This document shows, piece after piece, positions 50,183 to 58,705 of a DNA stretch of 64,000 nt. Source of the stretch: Marilutibacter spongiae (GTDB lineage Bacteria > Pseudomonadota > Gammaproteobacteria > Xanthomonadales > Xanthomonadaceae); NCBI RefSeq assembly GCF_014145325.1, contig NZ_JACHTF010000003.1, positions 1 to 64,000 of the forward strand, in the 5' to 3' direction. Position numbers and translations under genes: made by a program. A model generated the notes under the pieces. The model was not told the DNA's origin. It ran no database searches and was given only the letters and a program-made list of their open reading frames with translations. Position 1 is the stretch's first letter, and every line of letters starts with the position of its first letter.

Positions 50183-50448
50183 TCGCCGCGCGTTTCCTGG
50201 TCGCGGGCAAGGTCCAGGGGGTCTGGTTCCGGGCTTCGACCTGCGAGCTCGCACGGGGCCTGGGCCTGCGCGGCCATGCGCGCAACCTGCCCGACGGGCG
50301 CGTCGAGGTATTGGCCGTCGGCGAGGCCGCGGCGATCGATGCGCTCGATGCCTGGCTGCAGCAGGGCCCGCCGCTGGCGCGCGTGCAGTCGGTCAGGCGC
50401 GACACGGCCAGTCCCGATGATGCGGGCAGCGGGTTCGCGATCGGCTGA
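50179..50448 (+). CDS. acyP: Acylphosphatase
   Basis: An 89-residue enzyme hydrolysing acyl phosphates. The signature KVQGVWFRASTCELARGLGL carries the catalytic Arg (near residue 18), and GHARNLPDGRVEV carries the catalytic Asn (near 36). The usual 90-residue ferredoxin-like fold is complete. The GTG start at 50179 overlaps the previous stop (GTGA). It is the last gene of yihY-tlpA-acyP. Confidence 0.92.
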   Translation: MIAARFLVAGKVQGVWFRASTCELARGLGLRGHARNLPDGRVEVLAVGEAAAIDALDAWLQQGPPLARVQSVRRDTASPDDAGSGFAIG

Positions 50449-50476
50449 GGCCCGCCGCGGGCGCGGGGCGGCTTGC

Positions 50477-51142
50477 TCAGCGCGCCTGCCGCGCGTAGCC
50501 GATCCAGCCCAGCAGTCGCCGCCCGGCCAGCAGGCTGGCCAGCGACAGCACGCCCACCGCCCCGGCATGCCAGAGCAGCACCATCGCCATGCTCTCGCCG
50601 GCGTCGTGGATCAGGCTGACGCCGGCCGACGACAGTGCCGCCGTGCCCAGCGTGGCCAGCAGGGCCGTGCGTGCCGGCCGCACCGCGCCGGCATGGCGCA
50701 CCACCAGCAGCATCACCAGCGCCAGCGGAACGCTGACCATGGTGATCGCCCAGGCGCACTCGACCGTGCCCATGTTCATCTCGAAGGCGCCGGCGCCCAG
50801 TCGCGCGTGTTCCTGCAGGCACCCCCAGCCCAGGCTGGACAGCCAGGCCAGCAGGGCGGGCGCGGGCAACCACGCCCATGCGGGCGAGCGCCCGGGCACG
50901 CTGACCTGGAAGGTCGCGTAGGCCGCCAGCACCGCGGTCAGCAGGCTCGCGGCCCACTGCAGCTTCGCCGCGCCGGAATGCAGGGTGCCCGGCTCGATCC
51001 CGCCGCGGACGGCCAGCAGGACCGCCATGACCAGGGTCGCCAGGGCCAGCCAGGCGAGGGTCCGCCGCAGCGGCGAGGCCAGCGGCCGGACCGGCGCGGC
51101 GCGCGCGGCCAACTGGTCGATCAGGCGGGAAGTGTCAGTCAT
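50477..51142 (-). CDS. NrsF/DUF1109 family anti-sigma membrane protein
   Basis: A 221-residue protein with six predicted membrane helices and a short cytoplasmic N-terminus (MTDTSRLIDQLAARAAPVRPL). NrsF proteins of this shape hold their ECF sigma factor at the membrane and release it on metal or oxidative stress (known for Caulobacter SigF/NrsF). Conserved cysteines are visible in WGCLQEHARLG and GTVECAW. The start overlaps the sigma stop by 8 nt, supporting the pairing. Confidence 0.9.
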   Translation of the reverse strand: MTDTSRLIDQLAARAAPVRPLASPLRRTLAWLALATLVMAVLLAVRGGIEPGTLHSGAAKLQWAASLLTAVLAAYATFQVSVPGRSPAWAWLPAPALLAWLSSLGWGCLQEHARLGAGAFEMNMGTVECAWAITMVSVPLALVMLLVVRHAGAVRPARTALLATLGTAALSSAGVSLIHDAGESMAMVLLWHAGAVGVLSLASLLAGRRLLGWIGYARQAR

Positions 51143-51791
51143 GGGGCGATTCCTCCGGGCCCAGGACCCGGCGCAGTGATTTCAGGGCGCGGTGGTAGGC
51201 CACCTTCAGGGCGCCGGTACTCTGCTGGCTGCGCGCGGCCGCTTCGCTGAGCGAGAGCTCCTTGATCCGCAGCAGTTGCACCGCTTCCCGTTGCCGGGGC
51301 GGCAGGGCGTCGATGGCCTCGTGCAGTGCGCGGGCGGCTTCGTCGCGCGAGGCCTGGTCGGCCGGGCCGGCGTCGTGGTCCACGGCCTCGGGCAACGCGT
51401 CCGCGTCGTCGAACTCGTGCTTCACGCGATGCGTGCGCCGGCGCAGCAGGTCGATGCAGCGACGGCTGGCGATGGTGCCCAGCCAGGGCTTGAAGGGGCG
51501 CCCGCGCTCGTAGGTGTGGCGGATGCCGTGGACGATCACCAGGATGTCCTGCACGGCGTCGTCGACCTCGTCGGGATGGCCCAGGTAGCGTCGCGCGACG
51601 GCGCGCACGTACGGCGTGATGCCGCTCAGCAGGGCGTGGTAGGCATGGCGGTCGCCGTCCTGCGCCAGGGCCATGAGCTGCTCCCAGGGCACGGCGTCGC
51701 GGGCGTCGTCGCCGTTGGCCGTCGGCGTGGCGTTCGAAGGGGACATCGGCGGGGTGGGGGATGTCCGTTGGAAGGGGACGATGGTGCCCAT
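51135..51791 (-). CDS. ECF-type RNA polymerase sigma factor (NrsF-partnered)
   Basis: A sigma factor of about 218 residues. Region 2: YHALLSGITPYVRAVARRYLGHPDEVDDAVQDILVIVHGIRHTYERGRPFKPWLGTIASRRCIDLLRRR. Region 4: LPPRQREAVQLLRIKELSLSEAAARSQQSTGALKVAYHRALKSLRR. The start is uncertain: ATG 51791 is used here, ATG 51746 is equally possible; neither has a good ribosome site. It is followed by its NrsF-type anti-sigma. The ppk2 gene lies upstream on the same strand. Confidence 0.92.
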   Translation of the reverse strand: MGTIVPFQRTSPTPPMSPSNATPTANGDDARDAVPWEQLMALAQDGDRHAYHALLSGITPYVRAVARRYLGHPDEVDDAVQDILVIVHGIRHTYERGRPFKPWLGTIASRRCIDLLRRRTHRVKHEFDDADALPEAVDHDAGPADQASRDEAARALHEAIDALPPRQREAVQLLRIKELSLSEAAARSQQSTGALKVAYHRALKSLRRVLGPEESPHD

Positions 51792-51942
51792 GATGGCGGC
51801 GTCGCCACGACACTGCAAAAGGCCGGCGCCGGGCCGGTCTGGCGATGTCGGGGTGGCGTGCGATTCCTCCGTGGCGGGGCGGGGACGGGCAGTCCCGGGC
51901 CGATATCCCCCTGTTCGCGCGGGGGGCGCACGAGGTTACGCC

Positions 51943-52701
51943 TCAGTCGTCCAGCGGCTGCAGGACCCCGTACCGCTCGCGCAGCGGCGGGTGGTCCAGG
52001 GGCGGGAACTCGATCGCGGGCGGCGGCACGTCGCGGTCCGGCAGGCGCGACAGGAGGTCGCGCAGCAGGGTCAGGCGGCCGCGCTTCTGGTCGTTGAAGT
52101 CGACCAGGGTCCAGGGCGCGTGGGGGGTATGGGTGGCTTCGAGCATGGCCTCGCGCGCGTCGGTGTAGTCCGCGTACAGGCGCCGGGCCTCCAGGTCGAT
52201 GGGCGACAGTTTCCAGCGCTTGAGCGGGTCTTCCAGGCGTTCGGCGAAGCGTTCCTCCTGTTTGTCCTGGTCGCAGCACAGCCAGTACTTGAACAGCAGG
52301 ATGCCGTCGTCGACGAGGAGCTTCTCGAAGACCGGCACCTGCACCAGGAAGGCCTCGACCTGGGCCGGCGTGGCGAAGCCCATGACCTTCTCGACGCCGG
52401 CCCGGTTGTACCAGCTGCGGTCGAACAGCGCGATCTCGCCCGCGGCCGGCAGGTGGGGCACGTAGCGCTGGAAGTACCATTGCCCGGTTTCGCGGTCGCT
52501 GGGCCTGGGCAGGGCGACGACCCGGCACTGGCGCGGGTTCAGATGGTCCTGCAGGGCGCCGATGGCGCCGCCCTTGCCGGCGGTGTCGCGACCTTCCAGG
52601 ATCACCAGCAGCCGCTTGCCGCAGTGCTTGAGCCAGCGGGCCACGCCCGCCAGTTCCACCTGCAGGGGTTCGAGCTCGGCCTCGTAGTCCTTCTTCTTCA
52701 T
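51943..52701 (-). CDS. ppk2: Polyphosphate kinase 2
   Basis: A 252-residue PPK2 that transfers phosphate between polyphosphate and nucleoside phosphates. Walker A is EGRDTAGKGG at residues 36-45. Walker B/lid is FDRSWYNRAG around D94. Other family blocks: ALPRPSDRETGQWYFQRYV, VPVFEKLLVDDGILLFKYWL and WTLVDFNDQKRGRL. One PPK2 domain means the class I or III type; the preferred nucleotide cannot be read from sequence alone. Confidence 0.94.
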   Translation of the reverse strand: MKKKDYEAELEPLQVELAGVARWLKHCGKRLLVILEGRDTAGKGGAIGALQDHLNPRQCRVVALPRPSDRETGQWYFQRYVPHLPAAGEIALFDRSWYNRAGVEKVMGFATPAQVEAFLVQVPVFEKLLVDDGILLFKYWLCCDQDKQEERFAERLEDPLKRWKLSPIDLEARRLYADYTDAREAMLEATHTPHAPWTLVDFNDQKRGRLTLLRDLLSRLPDRDVPPPAIEFPPLDHPPLRERYGVLQPLDD

Positions 52702-52735
52702 GCGCGTGCGGGTTCCCTCGGGGCGGGCGGGCGCG

Positions 52736-53254
52736 TCATTCGCGCAGTCGCGGCTTCAGGTGGGCCAGGTTGCAGGGACGGGTGCGCGCGTCCAGCTGCG
52801 CCCGGATGATCTTCTCCCAGCCGGTGCGACAGGCCGAGGTCGAACCCGGCAGGGCGAACAGGAAGGTGCCATTGGCCAGGCCGGCGAACGCGCGCGACTG
52901 CAGGGTCGAGGTGCCGATCTCGTCGAAACTGATCGCGCGGAACAGTTCGCCGAAGCCGTCCATCTCCTTGTCCAGCAGCGGGCGCAGCGCTTCGGGCGTG
53001 GAGTCGCGGCCGGTGAAGCCGGTCCCGCCGGTCACCAGGATGCCGTCGACGGCCTCGTCGGCGATCCACTGCGAGACCTGGGCGCGCAGGCGGTACGTGT
53101 CGTCGGGCAGCAGGGCGCGCCCGGCGAGTCGGTGGCCGGCCTCGGCCAGGGCGCCGGCGAGGTAGTCGCCGGAGGTGTCGTCGTCGGCCGTGCGGCTGTC
53201 CGACACGGTCAGCACGCACAGGCGCAGGGGCATGAAGTCGGCGGAAGCGGTCAT
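52736..53254 (-). CDS. moaB: MoaB/Mog-type molybdopterin adenylyltransferase-like protein
   Basis: A 172-residue MoCF-fold protein with VLTVSDSRTADDDTSGDYLAGAL, ILVTGGTGFTGRDSTPEALRPLLDKEMDGFGELFR, and GTFLFALPGSTSACRTGWEKII. These are the signature blocks of MoaB in molybdenum cofactor synthesis. The window also carries a molybdoenzyme operon near 58-64 kb that needs such a cofactor, but they are not adjacent. Confidence 0.93.
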   Translation of the reverse strand: MTASADFMPLRLCVLTVSDSRTADDDTSGDYLAGALAEAGHRLAGRALLPDDTYRLRAQVSQWIADEAVDGILVTGGTGFTGRDSTPEALRPLLDKEMDGFGELFRAISFDEIGTSTLQSRAFAGLANGTFLFALPGSTSACRTGWEKIIRAQLDARTRPCNLAHLKPRLRE

Positions 53255-53305
53255 GGCGCCGAGCCTAACCGATCGGGCCCGGCGCGGTCTCGCGCGCTCG
53301 GCGCC

Positions 53306-54433
53306 TCAGTCACCGCTCCCGGCGTCGACCGCCAGGGGCCGCACCGTTTCCAGCAGGCTGACCAGGGTCTTGCCCGGCTCCTCCCAGGGAATCATGTGCG
53401 CGGAGCGTTCGAACCAGATCCCGCGCTTGTACGGCGCGTCCACGACATCCAGCCAGGCGGCCGTTGGTGCCGAGGGGGTGGTGTAGTCATGGCGCCCCAT
53501 GAACATCACCACCGGGACCGGAAAACGCTCCACGTGGCTGTAGTCGACCTCCAGGAAGGCGTCGAGCACCTTGCCCAGGGTGAACAGGCTGCCCTTGTCG
53601 ATCGCGCAGACATCCGCCGCCTCGTACTCCGGCGACAGCCGGCCGGCGCGATAGAAGTACAGGTTGGACTCGTCGCGGAACGCGCTCATGCCGCCGTAGT
53701 GCTGCGCCCAGATGCGCGCGGTGACGATGCGCTCGCGCGTCAGCGGGGTGTCGCCCGGGTAGGGCGCGATGGCTTCCAGCGCGGCCACCGCCTCATGGTT
53801 GTCGTGCGCGCGGGCCTGGGACAGCGCGTAGTCGAAGCTGATCCGCTCGTTCTCCTGCACGTCGATCACCTGGCCGATGCCGACGTAGGCGTGGAACAGG
53901 TCGGGTCGCTTCAGCGCCGCGCCCATGCCGACGATCGTGCCCCAGCTGTGGCCCATCAGGATCAGCTTGCGCTTGCCGTATCGCGCGCGCACGTGCTCGG
54001 CGACCTCGATCGCGTCGTCGATGTAGCGCGGGATCCGGATGCTGTCGGCGATCGCGTCGGGATCGACCTGGTTGTAGGTGCGTCCGGCGCCGCGCTGGTC
54101 CCAGGTGACCATCGTGAAGTACTCCTCCAGCGGGCGCTGGAACTCCCACAGGCTGGGCGTCAGCGGCGAAGCCGGGCCGCCGTGGACGAACAGGATGATC
54201 GGGTTGTCGCGGTCCTGGCCGCGCACGGTGATGTACTGGGGAATGCCGCCGATCGTGGTGGTGTAGGACGCCTGCACGCCATTGGGCGCGACGATCCGGC
54301 CCAGGTCGGCGATGATCTCGCGGGCGGGCGCGTACGGCGCGGTGTCGGGGCAATCCTGGGCGCGCGCTTCCGACGCGAGGCATGCGAGCAGGCACAGGGC
54401 GGTGGCGACGAGGCGGAGCAGTGCATGGGCCAT
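53306..54433 (-). CDS. Exported alpha/beta hydrolase (prolyl aminopeptidase-like)
   Basis: A 375-residue protein with a signal peptide ending ...ASEARAQ. The hydrolase fold shows the oxyanion block FVHGGPASP, the nucleophile S163 in MGHSWGT, the acid in MGRHDYTTP and the His in SAHMIPWEEP. It resembles S33 peptidases but is exported, unlike the cytoplasmic pip product at 24.4 kb. Substrate unknown. It is divergent from the metallophosphatase gene. Confidence 0.88.
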   Translation of the reverse strand: MAHALLRLVATALCLLACLASEARAQDCPDTAPYAPAREIIADLGRIVAPNGVQASYTTTIGGIPQYITVRGQDRDNPIILFVHGGPASPLTPSLWEFQRPLEEYFTMVTWDQRGAGRTYNQVDPDAIADSIRIPRYIDDAIEVAEHVRARYGKRKLILMGHSWGTIVGMGAALKRPDLFHAYVGIGQVIDVQENERISFDYALSQARAHDNHEAVAALEAIAPYPGDTPLTRERIVTARIWAQHYGGMSAFRDESNLYFYRAGRLSPEYEAADVCAIDKGSLFTLGKVLDAFLEVDYSHVERFPVPVVMFMGRHDYTTPSAPTAAWLDVVDAPYKRGIWFERSAHMIPWEEPGKTLVSLLETVRPLAVDAGSGD

Positions 54434-54528
54434 GTCGCCATCGTAGCGGCCACGATGCGTTCGAAACCCTGCGGGAAGTCACGCGCCGGCGGCGCTACCA
54501 TCACCTGTCCACCGATCCGGTACGCACC

Positions 54529-55674
54529 ATGGTGAAGTCGTTCCTTTTGCCCGGCCTGTCCCTGCTCCTGGCCCAGGCCTTCGCGGGCGTGACCTTGGCG
54601 GCGCCGCCTGAGGCCTCGCCGGCGCCCGCCGCGCCACGGGCCGGGTTCGACGACGGGCCGTACATCGATTACGTCGACGGTGGGCTGGTGGCGCGCTGGG
54701 TCTGCGACGGGCGCAGCGAGGTCGCGCGTTTCCACGCCCGGCGCTGGCCGGTGCGGGTGCCGCCGCGTTGCGGGCAGGCGGCGGCGATCGAGGTGCGCGC
54801 CCCGGTCGCCGGGCGCGAACGCGTCGACCTGCGTGGCGTCGAGCGCCTGGCCGCGCTGTCGGACGTGCACGGCCAGTACGCACTGATGGTGCGCCTGCTG
54901 CAGGCGAACCGGATCCTGGACGACCGCGGCGACTGGGCCTGGGGCGACGGCCACCTCGTGCTGGTTGGCGACGTCTTCGATCGCGGGCCGCGGGTCAACG
55001 AGATCTTCTGGAAGCTCTATGCGCTCGAGCAGCAGGCGCGCGAGGCCGGCGGCGGCCTCCACGTGCTGCTGGGCAACCACGAGGCGATGGTGCTCTACCG
55101 CGACCTGCGCTACGTCAATGACCGCTACTTCGCCACCGCCAACGCATTGGGCATCGCCTACACCGACCTGTACGGCCCCGGCAGCGTCATCGGCGACTGG
55201 CTGCGCAGCCGGCCGGTGATCGCCCGCATCGACGACATGCTGTTCGTGCACGGCGGCATGTCGCCGGCCTTCCTGGCGCTCGGCATCGACAACGAGACCG
55301 CGAACGACCGCTACCGTGCCTCGCTTGGCATGCCGCGTACGCTCACCCGCGACGACCCGCGTTACGCGCCGCTGTACGACGGTCGCGACAGTCCGATCTG
55401 GTACCGCGGCTACTTCGATCCCGATGCGCTGGACCCGGCGGGCATGGACGCCGTGCTCGACCGGCTGGGGGTGGCGCATGTGGTGGTCGGCCATACCTCG
55501 ATGGCGCACGTGGAAAGCCACCGCGGCGGTCGGGTCATCGCCGTCGACAGCAGCATCAAGGACGGCGAGTCGGGCGAACTGCTGTTCGTGGAGGCCGGCC
55601 GCATGAGCCGCGGCACCCTCGCCGGCGAGCGCCTGCCACTGCGCGACGCGACCGCCACCGATCCCGTGGAATGA
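54529..55674 (+). CDS. Exported calcineurin-like metallophosphoesterase
   Basis: A 381-residue protein with a signal peptide (PGLSLLLAQAFAGVTLAA). All metallophosphatase metal-ligand blocks are present: SDVHGQY, GDVFDRGPRVNE, LLGNHEA, FVHGGMSP and VVGHTSM. It is close to bacterial Shewanella-like (SLP) PPP phosphatases in domain order. Periplasmic; substrate unknown. It starts 95 bp from the divergent hydrolase and is followed 60 bp later by the sialidase-fold genes on the same strand. Confidence 0.9.
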   Translation: MVKSFLLPGLSLLLAQAFAGVTLAAPPEASPAPAAPRAGFDDGPYIDYVDGGLVARWVCDGRSEVARFHARRWPVRVPPRCGQAAAIEVRAPVAGRERVDLRGVERLAALSDVHGQYALMVRLLQANRILDDRGDWAWGDGHLVLVGDVFDRGPRVNEIFWKLYALEQQAREAGGGLHVLLGNHEAMVLYRDLRYVNDRYFATANALGIAYTDLYGPGSVIGDWLRSRPVIARIDDMLFVHGGMSPAFLALGIDNETANDRYRASLGMPRTLTRDDPRYAPLYDGRDSPIWYRGYFDPDALDPAGMDAVLDRLGVAHVVVGHTSMAHVESHRGGRVIAVDSSIKDGESGELLFVEAGRMSRGTLAGERLPLRDATATDPVE

Positions 55675-55734
55675 GGCGGCCGGGCGGCATGCAGGTGGCT
55701 TGACACCGGTGGTCATGTTCCGTGTACTCGGGGC

Positions 55735-56874
55735 ATGATGCCTGCCAGGCCCTGGTCCGTCCGCAAGCGCCGCCATGAATGGCAGCGCTGGCTTCCTGCC
55801 TTCGCGCTGCTGTTCCTGGCGCCTGCGATCACGCCGTCGGCCACCGCTACCGGAGGCGACGTCCGGCCCGCCGCCATCGTCTCTGAGGGCTTCATCTACA
55901 CCGAGGCGCCGTTCCCGCAGGCGCATGCCTCGACCCTGGTGGAAACCACCGGGGGTGAGATCGTCGCGGCCTGGTTCGGCGGTACCCATGAGCGCCACCC
56001 CGATGTCGAGATCCATGTCGCGCGCCTCGGCCCCGGGGGCTGGAGCACGCCGGTCGCGGTCGCCGATGGGGTGCAGGAGGACGGCAGCCGCCTGCCGACC
56101 TGGAACCCGGTGCTGTTCCAGGCGCCCGGGGGGCCGCTGTGGCTGTTCTACAAGGTCGGGCCCGACCCCCGCCGATGGTGGGGCATGGCCATGCGCTCCC
56201 TGGATGGAGGCCAGAGCTGGAGCGCCGCCGAGCGCCTGCCCGCCGGCGTGCTCGGCCCGATCAAGAACAAGCCGGTGGTGCTCGCCAATGGCGACTGGCT
56301 GTCGCCGTCGAGTACCGAGACGGGGACGGCGCGCGACGCGGACTGGCGCCTGCACTTCGAGCGCAGCGCGGACGGCGGACGGACCTGGGCGCGCACGGCC
56401 GCCGTCGAGCCCCTCAACGGACTCGATGCGATCCAGCCCAGCCTGCTGTTCCACGCCGACGGCCGGCTGCAGGCAGTGGCGCGCACCGCGCAGGGCGTGG
56501 TCGCTTCCACGTGGTCCAGCGATGGCGGCCACCACTGGACGCCCGTCGACGCGATCGACCTCGCCAATCCGAACTCGGGCACCGACGCGCTCACCCTGGC
56601 GGACGGTCGCCAGCTGATCGTCTACAACCCCGGCGCGCACCATCCCGAGACCCCGGGCAAGGGGCCGCGCTGGCCGCTCGCGGTCGCCCTGTCCGACGAC
56701 GGCGTGCGCTGGCGCCGGGTGCTGACCCTGGAATCCGGGCCTATCGAACATGGCTACGCCTATCCGGCGGTGATCCAGGCCCGCGACGGCCTCGTGCATG
56801 TCAGTTACACCTGGGGCCGGGTGCGGATCAAGCACGTCGTCCTGGATCCCGCGCGGCTGGAGCCGGAGGCGTGA
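55735..56874 (+). CDS. Exported sialidase-fold (BNR/Asp-box) protein 1
   Basis: A 379-residue protein with a signal peptide. The mature part is a six-bladed propeller of the exo-alpha-sialidase superfamily: VAAWFGGTHERHPDVEIHVARL, NPVLFQAPGGPLWLFYKVG, and Asp boxes SLDGGQSW, SADGGRTW and SSDGGHHW. A block reading PIKNKPVVLANGDWLSPSSTET matches a bacterial 'sialidase family' group whose glycan targets are often not sialic acid. The stop overlaps the GTG of the next gene, so they are co-translated. Confidence 0.85.
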   Translation: MMPARPWSVRKRRHEWQRWLPAFALLFLAPAITPSATATGGDVRPAAIVSEGFIYTEAPFPQAHASTLVETTGGEIVAAWFGGTHERHPDVEIHVARLGPGGWSTPVAVADGVQEDGSRLPTWNPVLFQAPGGPLWLFYKVGPDPRRWWGMAMRSLDGGQSWSAAERLPAGVLGPIKNKPVVLANGDWLSPSSTETGTARDADWRLHFERSADGGRTWARTAAVEPLNGLDAIQPSLLFHADGRLQAVARTAQGVVASTWSSDGGHHWTPVDAIDLANPNSGTDALTLADGRQLIVYNPGAHHPETPGKGPRWPLAVALSDDGVRWRRVLTLESGPIEHGYAYPAVIQARDGLVHVSYTWGRVRIKHVVLDPARLEPEA

Positions 56875-58079
56875 CGGCATGCTGCCGAACCGGGGCCATC
56901 GCCGCCCTGCTCATGCTGCTGTCGCCGCCGGCCAGCGACGCTGCCGAAGAAGCCCTTGAGCCGGCATCCGCGCCGTATTCCGTGGCGCCGGCCCTGTTCG
57001 ATGCGGATAGGCCGGATGACCTGGGCCTGGCCGTGGCGCCGGGCACGGAGACTTCCACCGTGTTCGCGCCGCGCGCGAAGGGGGATCGTTTCAGCAACGG
57101 CGTCGTGCTGGTGCCGTTCAAGGGACGGCTCTACGCACAATGGCAGCAGTCCGCGCGCGACGAGGACGCCCCCGACACCCATGTCGCCTACAGCCGCAGC
57201 GCCGATGGCGCGCATTGGGAGGCGCCCGCGTCGCTGGCGCCGGCGGGCCGCGAGGGGCGCATGCATTCCAGCGGCGGCTGGTGGACCGACGGACGCACCC
57301 TGGTGGCCTACGTGAACGTCTGGCCGACCGGCTTCCAGAGCGGCGACGGCGGCTTCACCGAGTACCGCCTCAGCACCGACGGCGAACACTGGAGCCCGCC
57401 GCGACGGATCACCGACGACGAAGGGCGTCCGCTGGAGGGCATCATCGAGCAGGACCCGCACGGTATCGGCGACGGACGCACGGTGACGGCGTTCCACCTG
57501 CGACCGGGCATGTTCGTCGCGCCGCACTACACCGACGATCCGCTGGCGATCTCGGGCTGGGTGCGCGGGCGCATGCAGCGCCTGCCGGCCGAGGGCCGCG
57601 CCAGCCGCGAACTCGAACCGAGCCTGTTCCTACGCGACGGGCGCGACGGCGCTCGCTGCGTGGTGATGGTGTTCCGCGACCAGGCCTCGAGTTTCCGTCA
57701 GCTGGCCGCCGAAAGCTGCGACCGCGGCCGAAGCTGGACGACGCCGGCGATCACCGGCATGCCCGACTCGCGTGCCAAGCAGAGCGCGGGCAACCTCCCC
57801 GACGGCAGCGCCTTCCTGGTCAACGCGCCCAACGCCGGCAAGCGTCGCGTGCCGCTGGCGATCACGCTGTCGGACGATGGCCATCGCTTCGACCGCGCCT
57901 TCCTGCTGCGCGGCGGCGACGACCTGCAGCCGCTGCGCTTCGAGGGGCGTTACAAGCGACCGGGCTACCACTATCCCAAGAGCGTCGTCTGGCGCGGCCA
58001 CCTGTACGTGGGCTACGCGACCAACAAGGAGGATGTGCAGGTCACGCGCGTGCCGCTGGCGGCGCTCGCGCGTCCCTGA
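56871..58079 (+). CDS. Exported sialidase-fold (BNR/Asp-box) protein 2
   Basis: A 402-residue protein beginning with GTG in a 4-nt overlap with the previous stop. It has a signal peptide (AIAALLMLLSPPASDA) and a propeller with Asp-box-like motifs SADGAHW, STDGEHW and CDRGRSW. Blocks such as HVAYSRSADG, YVNVWPTGFQSGDGGF, LRDGRDGARCVVMVFRD and GYHYPKSVVWRGHLYVGYATNKEDVQVTRVPL mark a family distinct from gene 1. Two different propellers encoded as a coupled pair suggest joint breakdown of one glycan. Confidence 0.8.
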   Translation: MTACCRTGAIAALLMLLSPPASDAAEEALEPASAPYSVAPALFDADRPDDLGLAVAPGTETSTVFAPRAKGDRFSNGVVLVPFKGRLYAQWQQSARDEDAPDTHVAYSRSADGAHWEAPASLAPAGREGRMHSSGGWWTDGRTLVAYVNVWPTGFQSGDGGFTEYRLSTDGEHWSPPRRITDDEGRPLEGIIEQDPHGIGDGRTVTAFHLRPGMFVAPHYTDDPLAISGWVRGRMQRLPAEGRASRELEPSLFLRDGRDGARCVVMVFRDQASSFRQLAAESCDRGRSWTTPAITGMPDSRAKQSAGNLPDGSAFLVNAPNAGKRRVPLAITLSDDGHRFDRAFLLRGGDDLQPLRFEGRYKRPGYHYPKSVVWRGHLYVGYATNKEDVQVTRVPLAALARP

Positions 58080-58102
58080 CGGGCTGCGCGGGGGCGCGGC
58101 GG

Positions 58103-58705
58103 TCAGCGGTCCAGCCACCCGCGTGACACCGCTTCGCGCACGTCGTCCGCGGTGTCGAGGTCGAGTAGCAGTTCCGGTGCATCGAGCACCGCACGCGCAT
58201 CGGTCGGCAGTTCGCGCAGGGCGCGGGCGAAACCGGCATCGCCGGAGGGGCGGCCCGGGCCCGAGAACCAGTCGCCGGGGACGACGGCGGGAATGCCGAT
58301 GGCGTCGCCATGTCGGGTTGCCGCGCAGCGCGAACTCGCGCGCGCGGCGCCGTCGAGCAGGGCTTGAAGGTGGCCCAGGGCGAGCGCGGGCTGGTCGCAG
58401 GCGAGGACCAGCACCGGCACGCCCGCGCGGGCGAAAGCATCCCCGGCGCGGCGCAGGCTGCCGCCCATGCCCTCGCGCCAGTCCGGGTTCAGGACGACAC
58501 GGCACGGCAGGTCGCGCACGGCATCGGTCACGGCGTCCGCCTGGGCCCCGACCACGACGCACGCACGCGAGGGCCTGCTTTCCAGCGCCAGGCGGGCGGC
58601 CCGGTGGACGAGCGTTTCGCCATCCCGGGTCAGCAGCGCCTTGGCGCGGCCAAGGCGTTGGCTGCCCCCTGCGGCGAGCACGATCGCCAGGTGCGCGCTG
58701 CTCAT
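58103..58705 (-). CDS. mocA: MocA-type molybdenum cofactor cytidylyltransferase
   Basis: A 200-residue nucleotidyltransferase that attaches CMP to molybdopterin, giving the MCD form used by xanthine-oxidase-family enzymes of the PaoABC type. N-terminal LAIVLAAGGSQRLGRAKALL carries the substrate-binding AAG.S.R.G.K motif; LACDQPAL is the metal site, and GIPAVVPG, SGDAGFARAL and DLDTADDV follow. It overlaps the XdhC gene by 4 nt (ATGA), the last gene of the pao-type operon. Confidence 0.9.
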   Translation of the reverse strand: MSSAHLAIVLAAGGSQRLGRAKALLTRDGETLVHRAARLALESRPSRACVVVGAQADAVTDAVRDLPCRVVLNPDWREGMGGSLRRAGDAFARAGVPVLVLACDQPALALGHLQALLDGAARASSRCAATRHGDAIGIPAVVPGDWFSGPGRPSGDAGFARALRELPTDARAVLDAPELLLDLDTADDVREAVSRGWLDR

